Source of the DNA: Nematostella vectensis
Lineage: Eukaryota; Cnidaria; Anthozoa; Actiniaria; Edwardsiidae
NCBI RefSeq assembly: GCF_932526225.1
Contig: NC_064041.1
Location: 11,514,813 to 11,578,812 of the forward strand
Direction of reading: 5' to 3'
Length of the DNA stretch: 64,000 nucleotides
Shown in pieces: positions 33,801 through 45,800 of the stretch (position 1 is the stretch's first letter; each line of letters opens with the position of its first letter). The notes below the pieces were generated by a model, which searched no databases, had not been told where the DNA came from, and saw nothing but the letters and a program-made list of their open reading frames with translations. Made by a program: the position numbers and the translations under genes.

Positions 33801-36800
33801 GATTCGTAAGGTTGAGCTCCTCCTGGGCCTAATAACCGCACGCGGATGTAACTTGACTGCCATCATTTTGTATCACTCACCACAATAGCCACAGGTTGAC
33901 TTGCAGTGCTGCTTCATGAAGTCCTCGTACACAACATTCTTGCAGTGACCTTGGTCAGCCCAGAGCGAACACCTCTCCTCGTTATCCACGCACGCTAAAA
34001 CAACAGTAGAAAGGTAATTTAATGGGGTCACTTTATTTAATCACGAGATCGCTGAAGCTAAACACGCAAGTAAACATATTATACCACACTGTGGCAGAGG
34101 GTTATGTTTTTAATATTGTCAAAGTTTCTTTCCGGATTTTAGGGCATAACGGAAGTGTTTACTAGAGTAAATCCATTGAGCTCGTCTTGTAAAAACACGC
34201 GCCAGGTCAAGTGAAGCTTTTCCTGTGACTTGAACAATTTTGCGACAAGTGCCCGAGTTCCAGACTTTCTAAAACGCAGTTTACTTGAGCTGATGCAAAG
34301 AATGTGTTTATGCGAGGATTCACTTTGCTTCCTTTCATAAAAGACGCTTGAAGCTCTAAGGCAAGGATACTTAGCTCAGTTACAAAGCGGGTGTCACACG
34401 TAAAAATACGTTCTGCTTGAATCGGTGTTTGCAAAAAATATTGCAGGAGCAAAGCGTATGTAAGACAGGGCTTCTAGCTATTCATTTACCTTTCCTTGTC
34501 GCCGAGTGTTGAAGCTGGTCACCAGGGTTAGTCGGTGGCGCCGCTACTTCTTCATTAGCAGTGTTTGGTTCAGATGCCACAACTTTCGGTAGCCGACTCA
34601 CAGATTTGTTCGGAACCTCCGAGTTATCTTGGGTTTCTGCTGGCTTTCTATTGTCAACTGGTCTTGGAAGTTCGAGAACGGGCCGTTTGTCCGTAGAGTC
34701 TGACAATGTCTCTTTGGGAGTACTTATTTGACTTAACAGTTTTTCTTTGTTGCCATTTGAAGAGTTGGTATTCTTTGAATCTGAAGTTGAGCCGGAAGAT
34801 TTCTGTTCCTTGTCAACGTTCGATGCTGCCTGGCTCACATTTTTTTCCTTTTTAGGCTCACCCCCTGGTGATTCCGATCCGTTTTTACCGGTCATTTTTC
34901 CTGTTATATTTTCTTGGTTAGCGTCTGGGTTTCCTTGAGAAGCTTCACTATTTGAGGGAGTCCCTGTTCCGAATTTTGAAGCTGACTCACCGTTTGCCTT
35001 CGAGGCGTCTTTTCCTGGCCCTTGATTCTGATCTAAAGGGCTGACTTTCATCTCTGAGCCCGGGCCTTGATTTTCATTAACTTTAGTTGGGACAGCCGAA
35101 GATCCATCTGAAGGTACGCCAGATGTAGTCTCCTGCTGGCTGACACCATTTACTGTCGTCTCCTGTTGGCTGCCATTAACTGCCGTCGTCCCCTGTTGGC
35201 TTCCGTCACCTTCAACCCTTTCTGGAGACTGTTGAGTATGGGGTTGACCTCCTACCATAATAGTTGTATCTGTTTGATATACCACAGGTGAATTGACGAC
35301 ATGTACACTAGATGTTGTATATGGGTCTCCGCCACCTGATACCCCTGGTGGTACCGGAGACGTGTTTGCTGGTGACTCTTGTTTGCCGCCTGATTGGGGT
35401 GACACGTTTGGCTGTGATTCCTGTTTGGCCACTTCTTTTTCTAAAGGGCTTGATTGACTTTGGTCTGTCCCGCTAGTTTGAGGAGACACGCTCGTCTGCG
35501 ATTCTTGCTGTGTAGCCTGCTTCTGTTGGTCCACCCCACTTATGTTAGAAGTAGATGATGATGACGACGACTGTGGTGTATTCTGATGCGTAGACTGTAG
35601 CTCTTCACTGTTTGGCTGCTTTGAACCGCTTTGGCTTGGACTTTGCTCTCTAGCATCTCCCTCCGTAGGCTGCTTCCCTGATTTACCAGACTCTTGCTGG
35701 TTTTCTTGTTGCTCAGGTTTCCTCTCACTACCAGTCGAAGTCAACGACGGCACACTTCCAGCGCTTTGGCCTTGCCCGCTCGTCTTTGAATTCTCCTGAG
35801 GAGAGTTTCCTTCTTTTGTGTTCTCCCCCTCGCTCTCTTGTTGTTGCGGCTTTGACTGTTTACCCACGGACTCCGGTTCTTGTCCGAGCACCTTAGAAGT
35901 TTCTTTTTGTTGATGTTCATTTTCTGCCGTACTCTCTTTCTGCTTGGACAGTTTTTCGTCACCTGACGATGGTGTCGAATGTTCGCTTGCTATATTAGGC
36001 TTTTCTTCATTCTTCTCTGATGGCTGTCCCTTTTCTTCTTGGCTTCCATTTGTTTGTGGACGTTTCTTATCTGATTGTTCCTTTTCTTCTTGACCTTCAG
36101 TCTTTGGAGGAGGTTTCTCGTTGCTTGACGACAACTGTTCTCCTGACGTTTCTTGTCCACCCGTTTTTGTATTTTCCTTTTGTAGTTGCTCTTTGTCTTT
36201 TGGGTTCTCTTTTTGCTGTGATGACTTCTCACCATCAGTTGACGCCGCGGTTTGCTCGCCTTCCACATCACCCTTTTCAATTTTTTGTCCAAGTTCAGTT
36301 TGACTCTCTTGTTGTGATGGCTTTCCTGAAGTGGATGAACTTTGCGAGTCGCCTGACATATGCCCATTAGCCTTTGAATCGTCGATTTCTGGCTTTGATG
36401 GCTGCTTCTTCATGTCAGAGGGAGAAATCAATTCAGAGTTTCCCGAGCTAAGCACGCTATTAGAAGCGTTCTTTTTTGAAGTATCGTTTGTTTCCTGTTT
36501 GTTTTTGGATGGTACGTTTATAGTCTTATCGCCGGGACTTATTTGTTCGCCACTTGCTTTTGTGTTCACCTTTTCCGACTGCTTCATTGCCTGTTCTTCT
36601 GACTGGATTGCCTGTTTCGATGGTTTTTTATAAGTTTTATCAGACGAGGCTGATGGAAGTGTAGCCTTTTCGTGTTTTCCAGAATTGGAGTCCTCTTGTT
36701 CAGGTTCGTTTAGAGTTAATGTTACAGAGAAAGTGGAGCTTTTTCCTTTCGGTCGTGTACCTGCCGAGAAACCGTTTTGCAAAACTTCGCCCTCTGTCCT

Positions 36801-39800
36801 TTCCTGTTCTCTTGCAGGCGCTTTTGGTTGCCCAGCGTCCAAAGTTATATCGTGACCGCCTTGTTGCGACTGCAGGCTGTTTGCCCCCTGACTTTCTGGT
36901 CCAGAGGACTTCTCATTTTCAGACTTTGATTGCTGCTTGCTTGATTCCGAATCCTCGTTCTGAGCCTGTTGACTCTGTTTTTCGCTACCGGATTGCGTCG
37001 CCTGCTGTACGGCTTGCCCTACTATACCGTTATCAGAACCCTCCCTTATTGGCTTTTGTTCTGCTTTCACGGTTGGTTTTTGGTTTTCTTGTTGTAGGGA
37101 TGTCTGTTGTTTACCTTCTGGCGACAAAGGTGTTTGCAAGTTTCCTTGTTCTTTACTACCCACTTGGGATTCAGCATGTGACCTCTCCTTTTCAGATTCC
37201 TGAACTTTCCCTTCTTGAGATTGCGCCTGCTTTGAGGGTTCAACTAATAAAATTGCGTCTTTCCCGCTTGTTGGTTCAGTTTGTGAATCACCCTTGATAG
37301 GCTGCTGACTCGTCGCATCCATGGAGGACCCTGGTTTGTTGTCTGGTGAGGAAATAATTTTCCCTTCTTTAAGCTTCTCCTGCGGCGCCTTATTATTATC
37401 GCTTTCCACCTTCGACCCTTTGTCACCTGCACTCCCAGCCTCCTCTGACACACTCTCCTCGTTCACCCTATTACCCTTAGGTCCTTCATCTCTGAATATA
37501 TGCCCGTTTTCATACTGCTCGGCAAATGGGTACAGTACATTTTCGTCAGGCTCTTCGTTAAAATATCCAGGTGGTCTCTGTTCCCCTCTTATGTCAGGTT
37601 CCCTTAGGGGCGACTCATCCATCAGAGGAAGTACACCCGCTGCCACCTCTGCGGGCTCAGGTTCTCTGATGGGCTTCAGGGCACCATGATAATCCGATAT
37701 ATCCTGCTCGTCCATAACCGGCTGCAAACTAGATGTCTTTTTTTCAACATTTTTGTCACCATTATGAACAGCACTGTGTTCTTCGCCCAGTTTTGGCTCA
37801 TTGTGGTACTTCCGAAGGTCATATAGCCCAATTGGGTTTTCATTCAAAGCTTGAGTAAGAGGATCAAAGCTTGCGCCCAGTTCTGAAGGTCCACTGACGG
37901 GAGTGTGGCCCATGTGATTCAGCCATTGGTTGTTCCCTTGAGAATGCAGGCTCGTCGGGTAGCCATAGTTGTCTATGCGATGATCAGGCATTCGGTTTCC
38001 ATCGAGCTCGTTGTTCATCGAGTCCTGGTTACCGTGTAATTCGTCGTGGTTTGTTTGCCTACCAGGCCCGTGACCCATTTGGTCATTAATTGGCATATCG
38101 TTTTGTTGTTGCTGCATAGGATCCTCTTCTTTTTGTGCCATGTTCTCGTCTGTCGAAGGCTCCCTCGATGGAAGACCCGGGTCGGTTTTATGATCTTGAT
38201 GCGGCTTACTTTCTATTGACACTTCTTTGTTAGAATCGCCTTGCTCAGGTTCATTTGTCTTTACAGGAACTTTTAGCGACACTTTTCTAAGTTCTGGCAG
38301 CTGCTTCATTTCCTTGTTGAAGTCCTTCGTAGCATCAATACCTTTCAAAGAGTAAGGACCACCGTTACCACGTGATTTAACCAATGCTCTTAAACGAGTG
38401 TTGATCAGATCAACAACGCTCGATAACTCCGTATCAACATCAGATTTACTGTCGTGGTCACTTATAGGGTGGCTAAACTGTTGCTCTGTATCCTCCTTGG
38501 GTTCTACCGTATCATTACTAGAAACTTTCCCCATTATCAAAGCAGCGATATCTTTGGTAGTTTCCCTAGGGTTCCCTTCATAACGCTTGCCCGCGTTTTT
38601 GCGCATCTGTTCTTTAGCCTGAGTGCTGTTAGACCCATTGTTCTTATCATCAGCTCTGTCAGGGCTAGTAGCGTTCCAGGGTTCGTGGATTATCAGGGAA
38701 GGGTTTCGCTGTGTCAGGGATGTATTACCAATAGGGACTGACTTGGAAAGCAAGCTCTGGGCGTCTCTAGACTTACCTTTTGGTCGTGGAAGTTCGCTGC
38801 TGTCCTGTTGTCCTGGCCTTGGCCGTGTTTTGAGACGGTTGCCTCGGTTCTCTGATCCCGGCCTTTGCTGAAGTGTGTTCGCTAGGTTGTCAATAAGTGC
38901 TGTATCTGCATTCTCAATCTGCTTTTCTCCTTCTTCAAAAGAAGAACTAATCTCCCTATCTCTTGCGCCCTGGTGCTCGTATCTGCTGTTGAAGCCAGAA
39001 TTGAGAGGAGGTATAGGCTCATGGATGCCTTCGTTGAACCCTGTAACGCGATTATCAAAGTGCCTCTCTGGATACCCTTCGTAAGGTCTCCCCTCGTGAC
39101 GACCGAGGGAACCATATGATGCACCTGTATCAAGCTGTTCCTGACCAGCAAAGCCCTCACTTTTCCCAAACTCATTCTCCGGCAATTCTACTCCTCCATA
39201 AGACACCTTATCGTTAGGTGCGGCATGGTTTGCAAGTTCGCCCTTTTCATTACCGAATTGATCCCCATTTTCTGGTAGTCTATCGCCACCGTTTAATACT
39301 CCCATATACCCATTTCGGGCATGACTTTCCTCGGCTTTTCCAAGGCCACCATCTGCAATCTTTGCTCCAGTTTGAACAGCGTTATCAATATAAGGATTTA
39401 CATTTTCCGCAAACTGGTTCCTCAAGTTTTCAACCTCCTGATTTTCCTGGTCGAAAACTTGACTTAAAGAGTCATGAACAAACTGTTTGATGTTGTTTTC
39501 GCTGTTGAGTACTCTTTGTTCTTTGCTGACCTCATTCAGGTCTTGTATCACATCTTGGTCCTCATCGTCTGTGAGACGCGCAAGTTTTTGACTAAGGCTT
39601 GCTGACAAGATGTGCGACCGAGTCAGATTACCCTCCTTCCTTGGCTTTGTGACATTTCGGTAAAGGGGCTTACCCACGCCCCACAGCTTAGTAATCTCGT
39701 ACCAATAGATGTCTTCCTGGAATTGCAATACAACTATCTTAGAAGCCGAATTATAAAAATGTGTCAAAATATTCTCCCATCCTTGTCGGGCCTGCAATTT

Positions 39801-42800
39801 TAAATCTTGAAAAATAGTTAAGATTACCACAAAGCGGGCTCATAACAGAAACAGAGGTAAAAGAAGTAGGAGGTATCCGTAAAAGGGGGCGCGTCAATAT
39901 ATAAAACATATGCAGGGAGGTAAATTTATGGATTATATCTGCTACACATCCATACATTTCTAAAATATCCTCTCTCCGATTGAGCGGCCATCGCCCCTAA
40001 ACTTCACTAATAAGAATTCATATTTACATACCCTTTTCGGTGGCCCCACATTTTCGCTGCCGCCGGCGACATTGGGACTCATGACTCCGTCCGCATCCAT
40101 CCACACCACGTAATACTTGGATCCAAACATCTTACCCTTACCACACCCGACCTTGCGTGCCCTTTTCCACACCACTTGCGTAAAGTCATGCAGTGTTTTA
40201 CCATTAGTAGACATCCCCGTCTTAAAATCATAAAACCTTTCCTTGTCGTGCCAGTTCTTAATGACAGACGTGAATGAAGGGAACTCATCTTTCACATCCC
40301 ACTCGATCAGCTGCCCAAATTGCCCGCGTGACGTCATATCGTAACCGAACTTCCCGCCATCCGCCCACTGCTGCGCCTTGTCAGCGAGGGCCTGGGAGAA
40401 AGTGAGGGCTGGGGCGTCGTGGTTTTCGCGGTATTTGTTTAACACGTCGATGCATTCTTGCTGACAGCGGCTGTCGCACTCTGAAACAATACATTGATAT
40501 TACGATACGAATTGAATAAACGCGAATCTAGGAAAAAATTAGAAAATCAACTTGAAGCTTGCAACCTCTAAACGAAAGACAAACAGACAAAGTCAGTGTT
40601 GCGCGTTGCACACAGAGCGAGTATCTAAAAAAATAGTTCTATTAGTTCACAAGAAATATAATCGTATAAAGTTCGAATCGCTTCCGAGAATCGGGTTTTA
40701 AGGCTGAGAAATCATTCGAACTATAGATAAAAGTTGAGCTCCCTGTGATTGGTCAGATTGGTTTCGGCCGTCGGCCTCGAGGGGTACTCGAGCTTACAGC
40801 TTAGATTTCATAACGCGTTGGAGAAAGGGCTTTGCCAACAAAACAAAATAAAATCAGCAAATGTAAAGATAATTTCGTGCAAGGGAGTGTCAAGCTGAAG
40901 TAGCGGAGGAGACTGCTCTGGAATGAGAATTAAAATTACCCAGAATTGCTTTGAGTCGTGTTTGGGATCCCTGTGGAGTGCTTTACCTTGACCTTGCTAC
41001 ATAGTTGAAAGAGCTGGAAAGTAGTTTGGAGTTCATTAGAAAATGTCTGTCATTTCAACCTCTAAACGAATTGGTATTGTGATCTGCAGTGATGCCGAGA
41101 AATGGGGTTGGGCAGAAGCAGCTTTGGAACGCTACAAGAAGGTCTTCACCCGTGAAGGAGATGAAATCGCCGGTTTCTTTGCGATTCGAGGGAACCTTTA
41201 ACCTTTAAATACAATAATTGCCACTAGCGCGAGCTAATCCTGGCAATGAGTGTAACCTCGGTTAGTAAGCACTGTCACTAGGGGTGGTCACTGCCAGAGG
41301 GTTTATTGCGTCCCCAGTGGTTCTTTTACGTCCCTTCGGTTCAGGTTTAGTGTAATACAGCTTGAAGAGACGGGACCTCCGGTTTAGTGTCCTCGAACAC
41401 GATATTAACACATATGACGCGTTCATCTTTTCGGGAAGCGCTAACTCTACCCAAGAAGACACAAAGTGGTTAAAAGAAACAAAAGAGTTTATCGCAAAGG
41501 CCTCAATGCTTGAGCGAAAGCCCAAGATAGTGGGTATCTGTTTTGGCCATCAATTAATAGCCGATGCCCTAGGGGGCAAAGTTGGGCTAAATCCTGCGAA
41601 GGACTTCATCTTGCAAAGCGAAGAAATAAAACCAAGTGATAAGGGAGATGTGCTGATCAAAGAGCTGTTCAAGAATGGCCCAATAAAGATTCTAGAGTCT
41701 CATAGTGAATGTATCTTAGAGCTTCCTAAAGGAGCGAAAACTCTTGCTAGCTCATCTTCGTGTGAACACGAGGTTGTCAGGTTTGCTGACAACATTATTG
41801 GGGTTCAAGGGCATCCTGACCTATCTCCTAGCGATGTTGATGAGAAAATTGTTCCTTTTGTTGCGAAGAAATTTAACTGGGACGAGAAACACACACAACG
41901 AGTGAAGCAGTCTCTCTATGAACCACTAAACTCAGAAGAAATGAATGAAGTACTGGTGAAATTCCTACACTCCTGATAAGTTATGTCAGATATGAAATTG
42001 TTAATGATTTTAATCCCAGTTTGCATTCTACTTCATGGGACAATCCCAGTTTGCATTCTACTGCATGTAACAATCCCAGTTTGCATTCTACTGCATGTAA
42101 CAATCCAAGTTTGCATTCTACTGCATGGAACAATCCCAGTTTGCATTCTACTGCATGTAACAATCCCAGTTTGCATTCTACTGCATGGGAAAATCCCAGT
42201 TTGCATTCTACTGCATGTAACAATCCCAGTTTGCATTCTACTGCATGTAACAATCCCAGTTTGCATTCTACTGCATGTAACAATCCCAGTTTGCATTCTA
42301 CTGCATGTAACAATCCCAGTTTGCATTCTACTTCATGGGACAGGAGCAGTACAGGGGCTTTGGCACTTTTTGGTAGATGCTCAGATCTTGAGATATGACT
42401 GAGCAAAGTTGCCATAAATCATGAAAAAGTATATATTTTTGCCCAAATTGAGCAACTTCAGACAAATCAAGAGTCTTACAATTTCAATTTTTCAAGCAGG
42501 AATTATCTGCCAACAAGTACCAAAGCTTGTTTTTTTTTCATATTGCACAAGGAGCCAAAAAATCAGACAATATAAGCCAAACAGCCTTACAATTTGAAGG
42601 TTGTAATTTTTTTGCTCCTGTCAGCTTCTTGGACAATCAGCATCACAAAAGTGATGGAAAAGTTTATCAGTCGTTTTTATATTAATATATTTTCACACAA
42701 AAAAGTGAGATAGAGGGCAAAGAGTGGTGTGTTATTTACTGGTGATTATGAAGAGAAAGCTCTGCCTCTAATTTCCATCTGTTTGGTATTGTTTTTTATT

Positions 42801-45800
42801 ATAAGATTATGCTATGTGAAGACTGGTTTATTACAAGAGAATCATGCCTTTAAGGAACAAAATACAGACATGAATGTAGCAAGGGTTTGCCGGAGGGGGA
42901 GGGGGGGGGAGCTACATGCTTTTACACAGGGCCGTACCTAGCACAGGGGCAAGGGGGGTAGCTGCCCCCTTAGAAGAGCAGGAATTTTACAAAAAACATG
43001 AATAAAAATAGCTTCTGCCTCTGGAGCAAATGAAATACAAATGTGGGGCGTGTCCTCCCTTGAACAAAGTTTTCTTATGGTCTTGCTTTATACATTCATC
43101 TCTTCCATTATTTTTGTAAAAAGTTTGCAAATTATTAGATTGCACACACAGTAAATTTACTGTAATTATGAATAACAGATCTATTTTAATTGGGTGCTGG
43201 CTGCCTGAAATGGCCAGAAGCTAACTGAGTCTGAACATCGCCCTCTTTGATTTTCCCTAATAAAAGGTCCTAAAACATACATTGCAATATAGTACAAATT
43301 CATTGTTTAATTTCCTTTACATTCTTTTTTTTTACATTTCTAGCTACTTTATTGAGTTGTTGCATTTAACGTCAGGAGGCCTGTGGTCCCAGTAATTGAT
43401 TAATCATCCGCTGTCCAGAAAAATATATCGTGGGCGCACTTCCCTCTCCAACCGTGACCTCTAGCTGCAAAAGGCCTATTGTTTCACCATAGTTAACCGG
43501 GGTTCATTAGAAAATGTCTGTCTCTTTAACCTCTAAACGAATTGGTATTGTGATCTGCACTGATGTCGAGAAGTGGGGTTGGGCAGAAGCAGCTTTGGAA
43601 CTCTACAAGAAGCTCTTTACCCGTGAAGGAGATGAAATCGCCGATTTCTTTGCGATTCGAGGGAACGTTCCAACCGAACACGATGTTAACAAATATGACG
43701 CGTTTATCTTCTCGGGAGGCGCTAACTCTACCCAAGAAGACTTACAGTGGATAAAAGCAACAAAAGAGTTTATCGCAAAGGCCTCAATGCTTGAGCGAAA
43801 GCCCAAGATAGTGGGTATCTGTTTTGGCCATCAATTAATAGCCGATGCCCTAGGGGGCAAAGTTGGGCTAAATCCTGCGAAGGACTTCGTCTTGCAAAGC
43901 GAAGAAATAAAACCAAGTGATAAGGGAGATGTGCTGATCAAAGAGCTGTTCAAGAATGGCCCAATAAAGATTCTAGAGTCTCATAGTGAATGTATCTTAG
44001 AGCTTCCTAAAGGAGCGAAAACTCTTGCTAGCTCATCTTCGTGTGAACACGAGGTTGTCAGGTTTGCTGACAACATTATTGGGGTTCAAGGGCATCCTGA
44101 CCTATCTCCTAGCGATGTTGATGAGAAAATTGTCCCTTATATTGCGAAGAGATATAACTGGGACGAGAAACACACACAACGAGTGAAGCAGTCTCTCTAT
44201 GAACCACTGAACTCAGAAGAAATGAATCAAGTACTGGTGAAATTCCTACACTCCTGATAAGTTATGCACACTCATTCGATAAAAATCGATATCAAAAAAC
44301 CGATCGATAAATCGAAATCAATCGATAACCCTTGATTTATCAATATCGGTTGAATCGGATGATCGATATTAATCGATACTCACTAAACTCTTCCCAATTA
44401 AGGTAATCGATTATATCGATTTTATTGGTACCTATTGATCTGTGCAAGCAAGAATATAAATAGTGTTTACCCACAAAAGGATTACCCACGAATTATAAAC
44501 CTATATTATTGTCATACAATCTTTTTTTTAAGCACCTATAAGAACCCTGAGGCTCAAATTTTCCCAAAACGTAAGACCATTTTTATACATTTACTGTAAA
44601 AAATGCCCATTTTTGCCCAGGCTGGAAGTCGATTCTTAGACGTTCTTATAAAAAGTGTCTACATATTGCCCTGGTCACTGTACCTGTAGCACAAGTAAGG
44701 TTCAAATCTATGATTCGCTCTATCTCTCCAGACTGCAGAAATTTGTTACAAGTAGTGTAGTATACACTATTTACACTGGATTAACTTGGTTTTTACTGTC
44801 TGACTACAGCAATGATTTTGCACTACTACAAGTTAATTGTGTAGCATCAATAAACATTATTCTGGACAGCTGTGTCAGTAACTACTGTGGATATTACTAG
44901 TTGGTGTTGGTTCCTTAGTTTTCACGTTTTGTTTGCACATTGGGATTACAAAAACGTTTGTTAAATTTCTCGTAAACATCTTTTTTTCGGATTTAATCAA
45001 TAAATCGATATAAATTGATCAGGTTAATCGAAAAATTGATAGCTATCGATTTTCCTCACATTTTTTTATTGATTGATATCGATTACCGATACAATTAACT
45101 AATTTTATCGATTGAAATCTATTAATATCGATTATCGATTCTATCGATTGCCCAGGCAGGGTTATGTCAGAGATGAAACGGTTACTCTAATTATTTAATC
45201 CCAGCTTTTATATCTTTTTATATTTTTATTTTATTTTTTCTATCAATAGTTTCACACAAAAAAGAGAGTGGTGTGTTATTTACTGGTGATTATGAAGAGA
45301 AAGATATATCTGCCTCCAATTTTCATCTGTTATTGTTTTTTATTATAAAATTATGCTATAGGACAAAATACAGACATGCACATATCAAGGATTTGCCAAG
45401 TTGTTGTGGTGGTGGGGGGGGGGGGGGGGCTACATGCCGTAGCCAGCACAGACGCAAGAAGGGCTGCTGCCTAATAAGAAGAACAGGAATTTTCCAAAAT
45501 ACATGAAAAACATAGTCTCTAACCCATAATCAAATAAAAGAAACATCTGAGGCTTGCCCCCCTGAACAAAGTTTTCTAGCCATGGCCTTGCTTTTAACAT
45601 TCATCTCTTCCATAAATTTTATAAAAAAGCATGCAAATCCTTAGTTTGCACACACAGTAAATTTACTGTAATTATTAAAAACTGAGAGATTCACATAGAA
45701 ACCAAATACTGAGCTTATTTTATTAAAAGCTGTAATTAACACATTGACCCCTCAACCGGCCTGTATCGGCTTTGAGAAGTAAATGCAAAATGAACACAAC

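Larger units (their letters stand above)
41031..43175. repeat. Left copy of a segmental tandem duplication
   Basis: Matches 43503-45690: an amidotransferase gene, its 3' flank and a downstream block sharing GTGTGTTATTTACTGGTGAT and CACACAGTAAATTTACTGTA. The left copy has gained a minisatellite and a disrupting insertion; the right copy has gained an 894-bp insertion. Confidence 0.8.
43503..45690. repeat. Right copy of a segmental tandem duplication
   Basis: Contains the intact amidotransferase and the same 3' block as the left copy, interrupted by the 894-bp insertion at 44267-45160. A polyG run of about 18 lies at 45413-45430. Confidence 0.8.

Noticed and set aside
33056-33994. ShK domains considered as evidence of a venom toxin gene
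   Set aside because: They are embedded in a very large multidomain protein with CAP domains; size and layout do not fit a short toxin precursor.
36719-37297. 192-codon plus ORF opposite the 5.3-kb exon
   Set aside because: Antisense shadow of a long low-complexity coding exon; no start context, splice sites or motif.
41199-41390. The break in the left amidotransferase copy considered as an intron
   Set aside because: The left border is GAACCTTT with no GT donor at a fitting position, and removal would still leave mismatched codons relative to the intact copy.
42021-42402. ORFs with VCILLHV, NPSLHSTAC and VECKLGL repeats
   Set aside because: Frames of the 30-bp minisatellite downstream of the broken amidotransferase copy.
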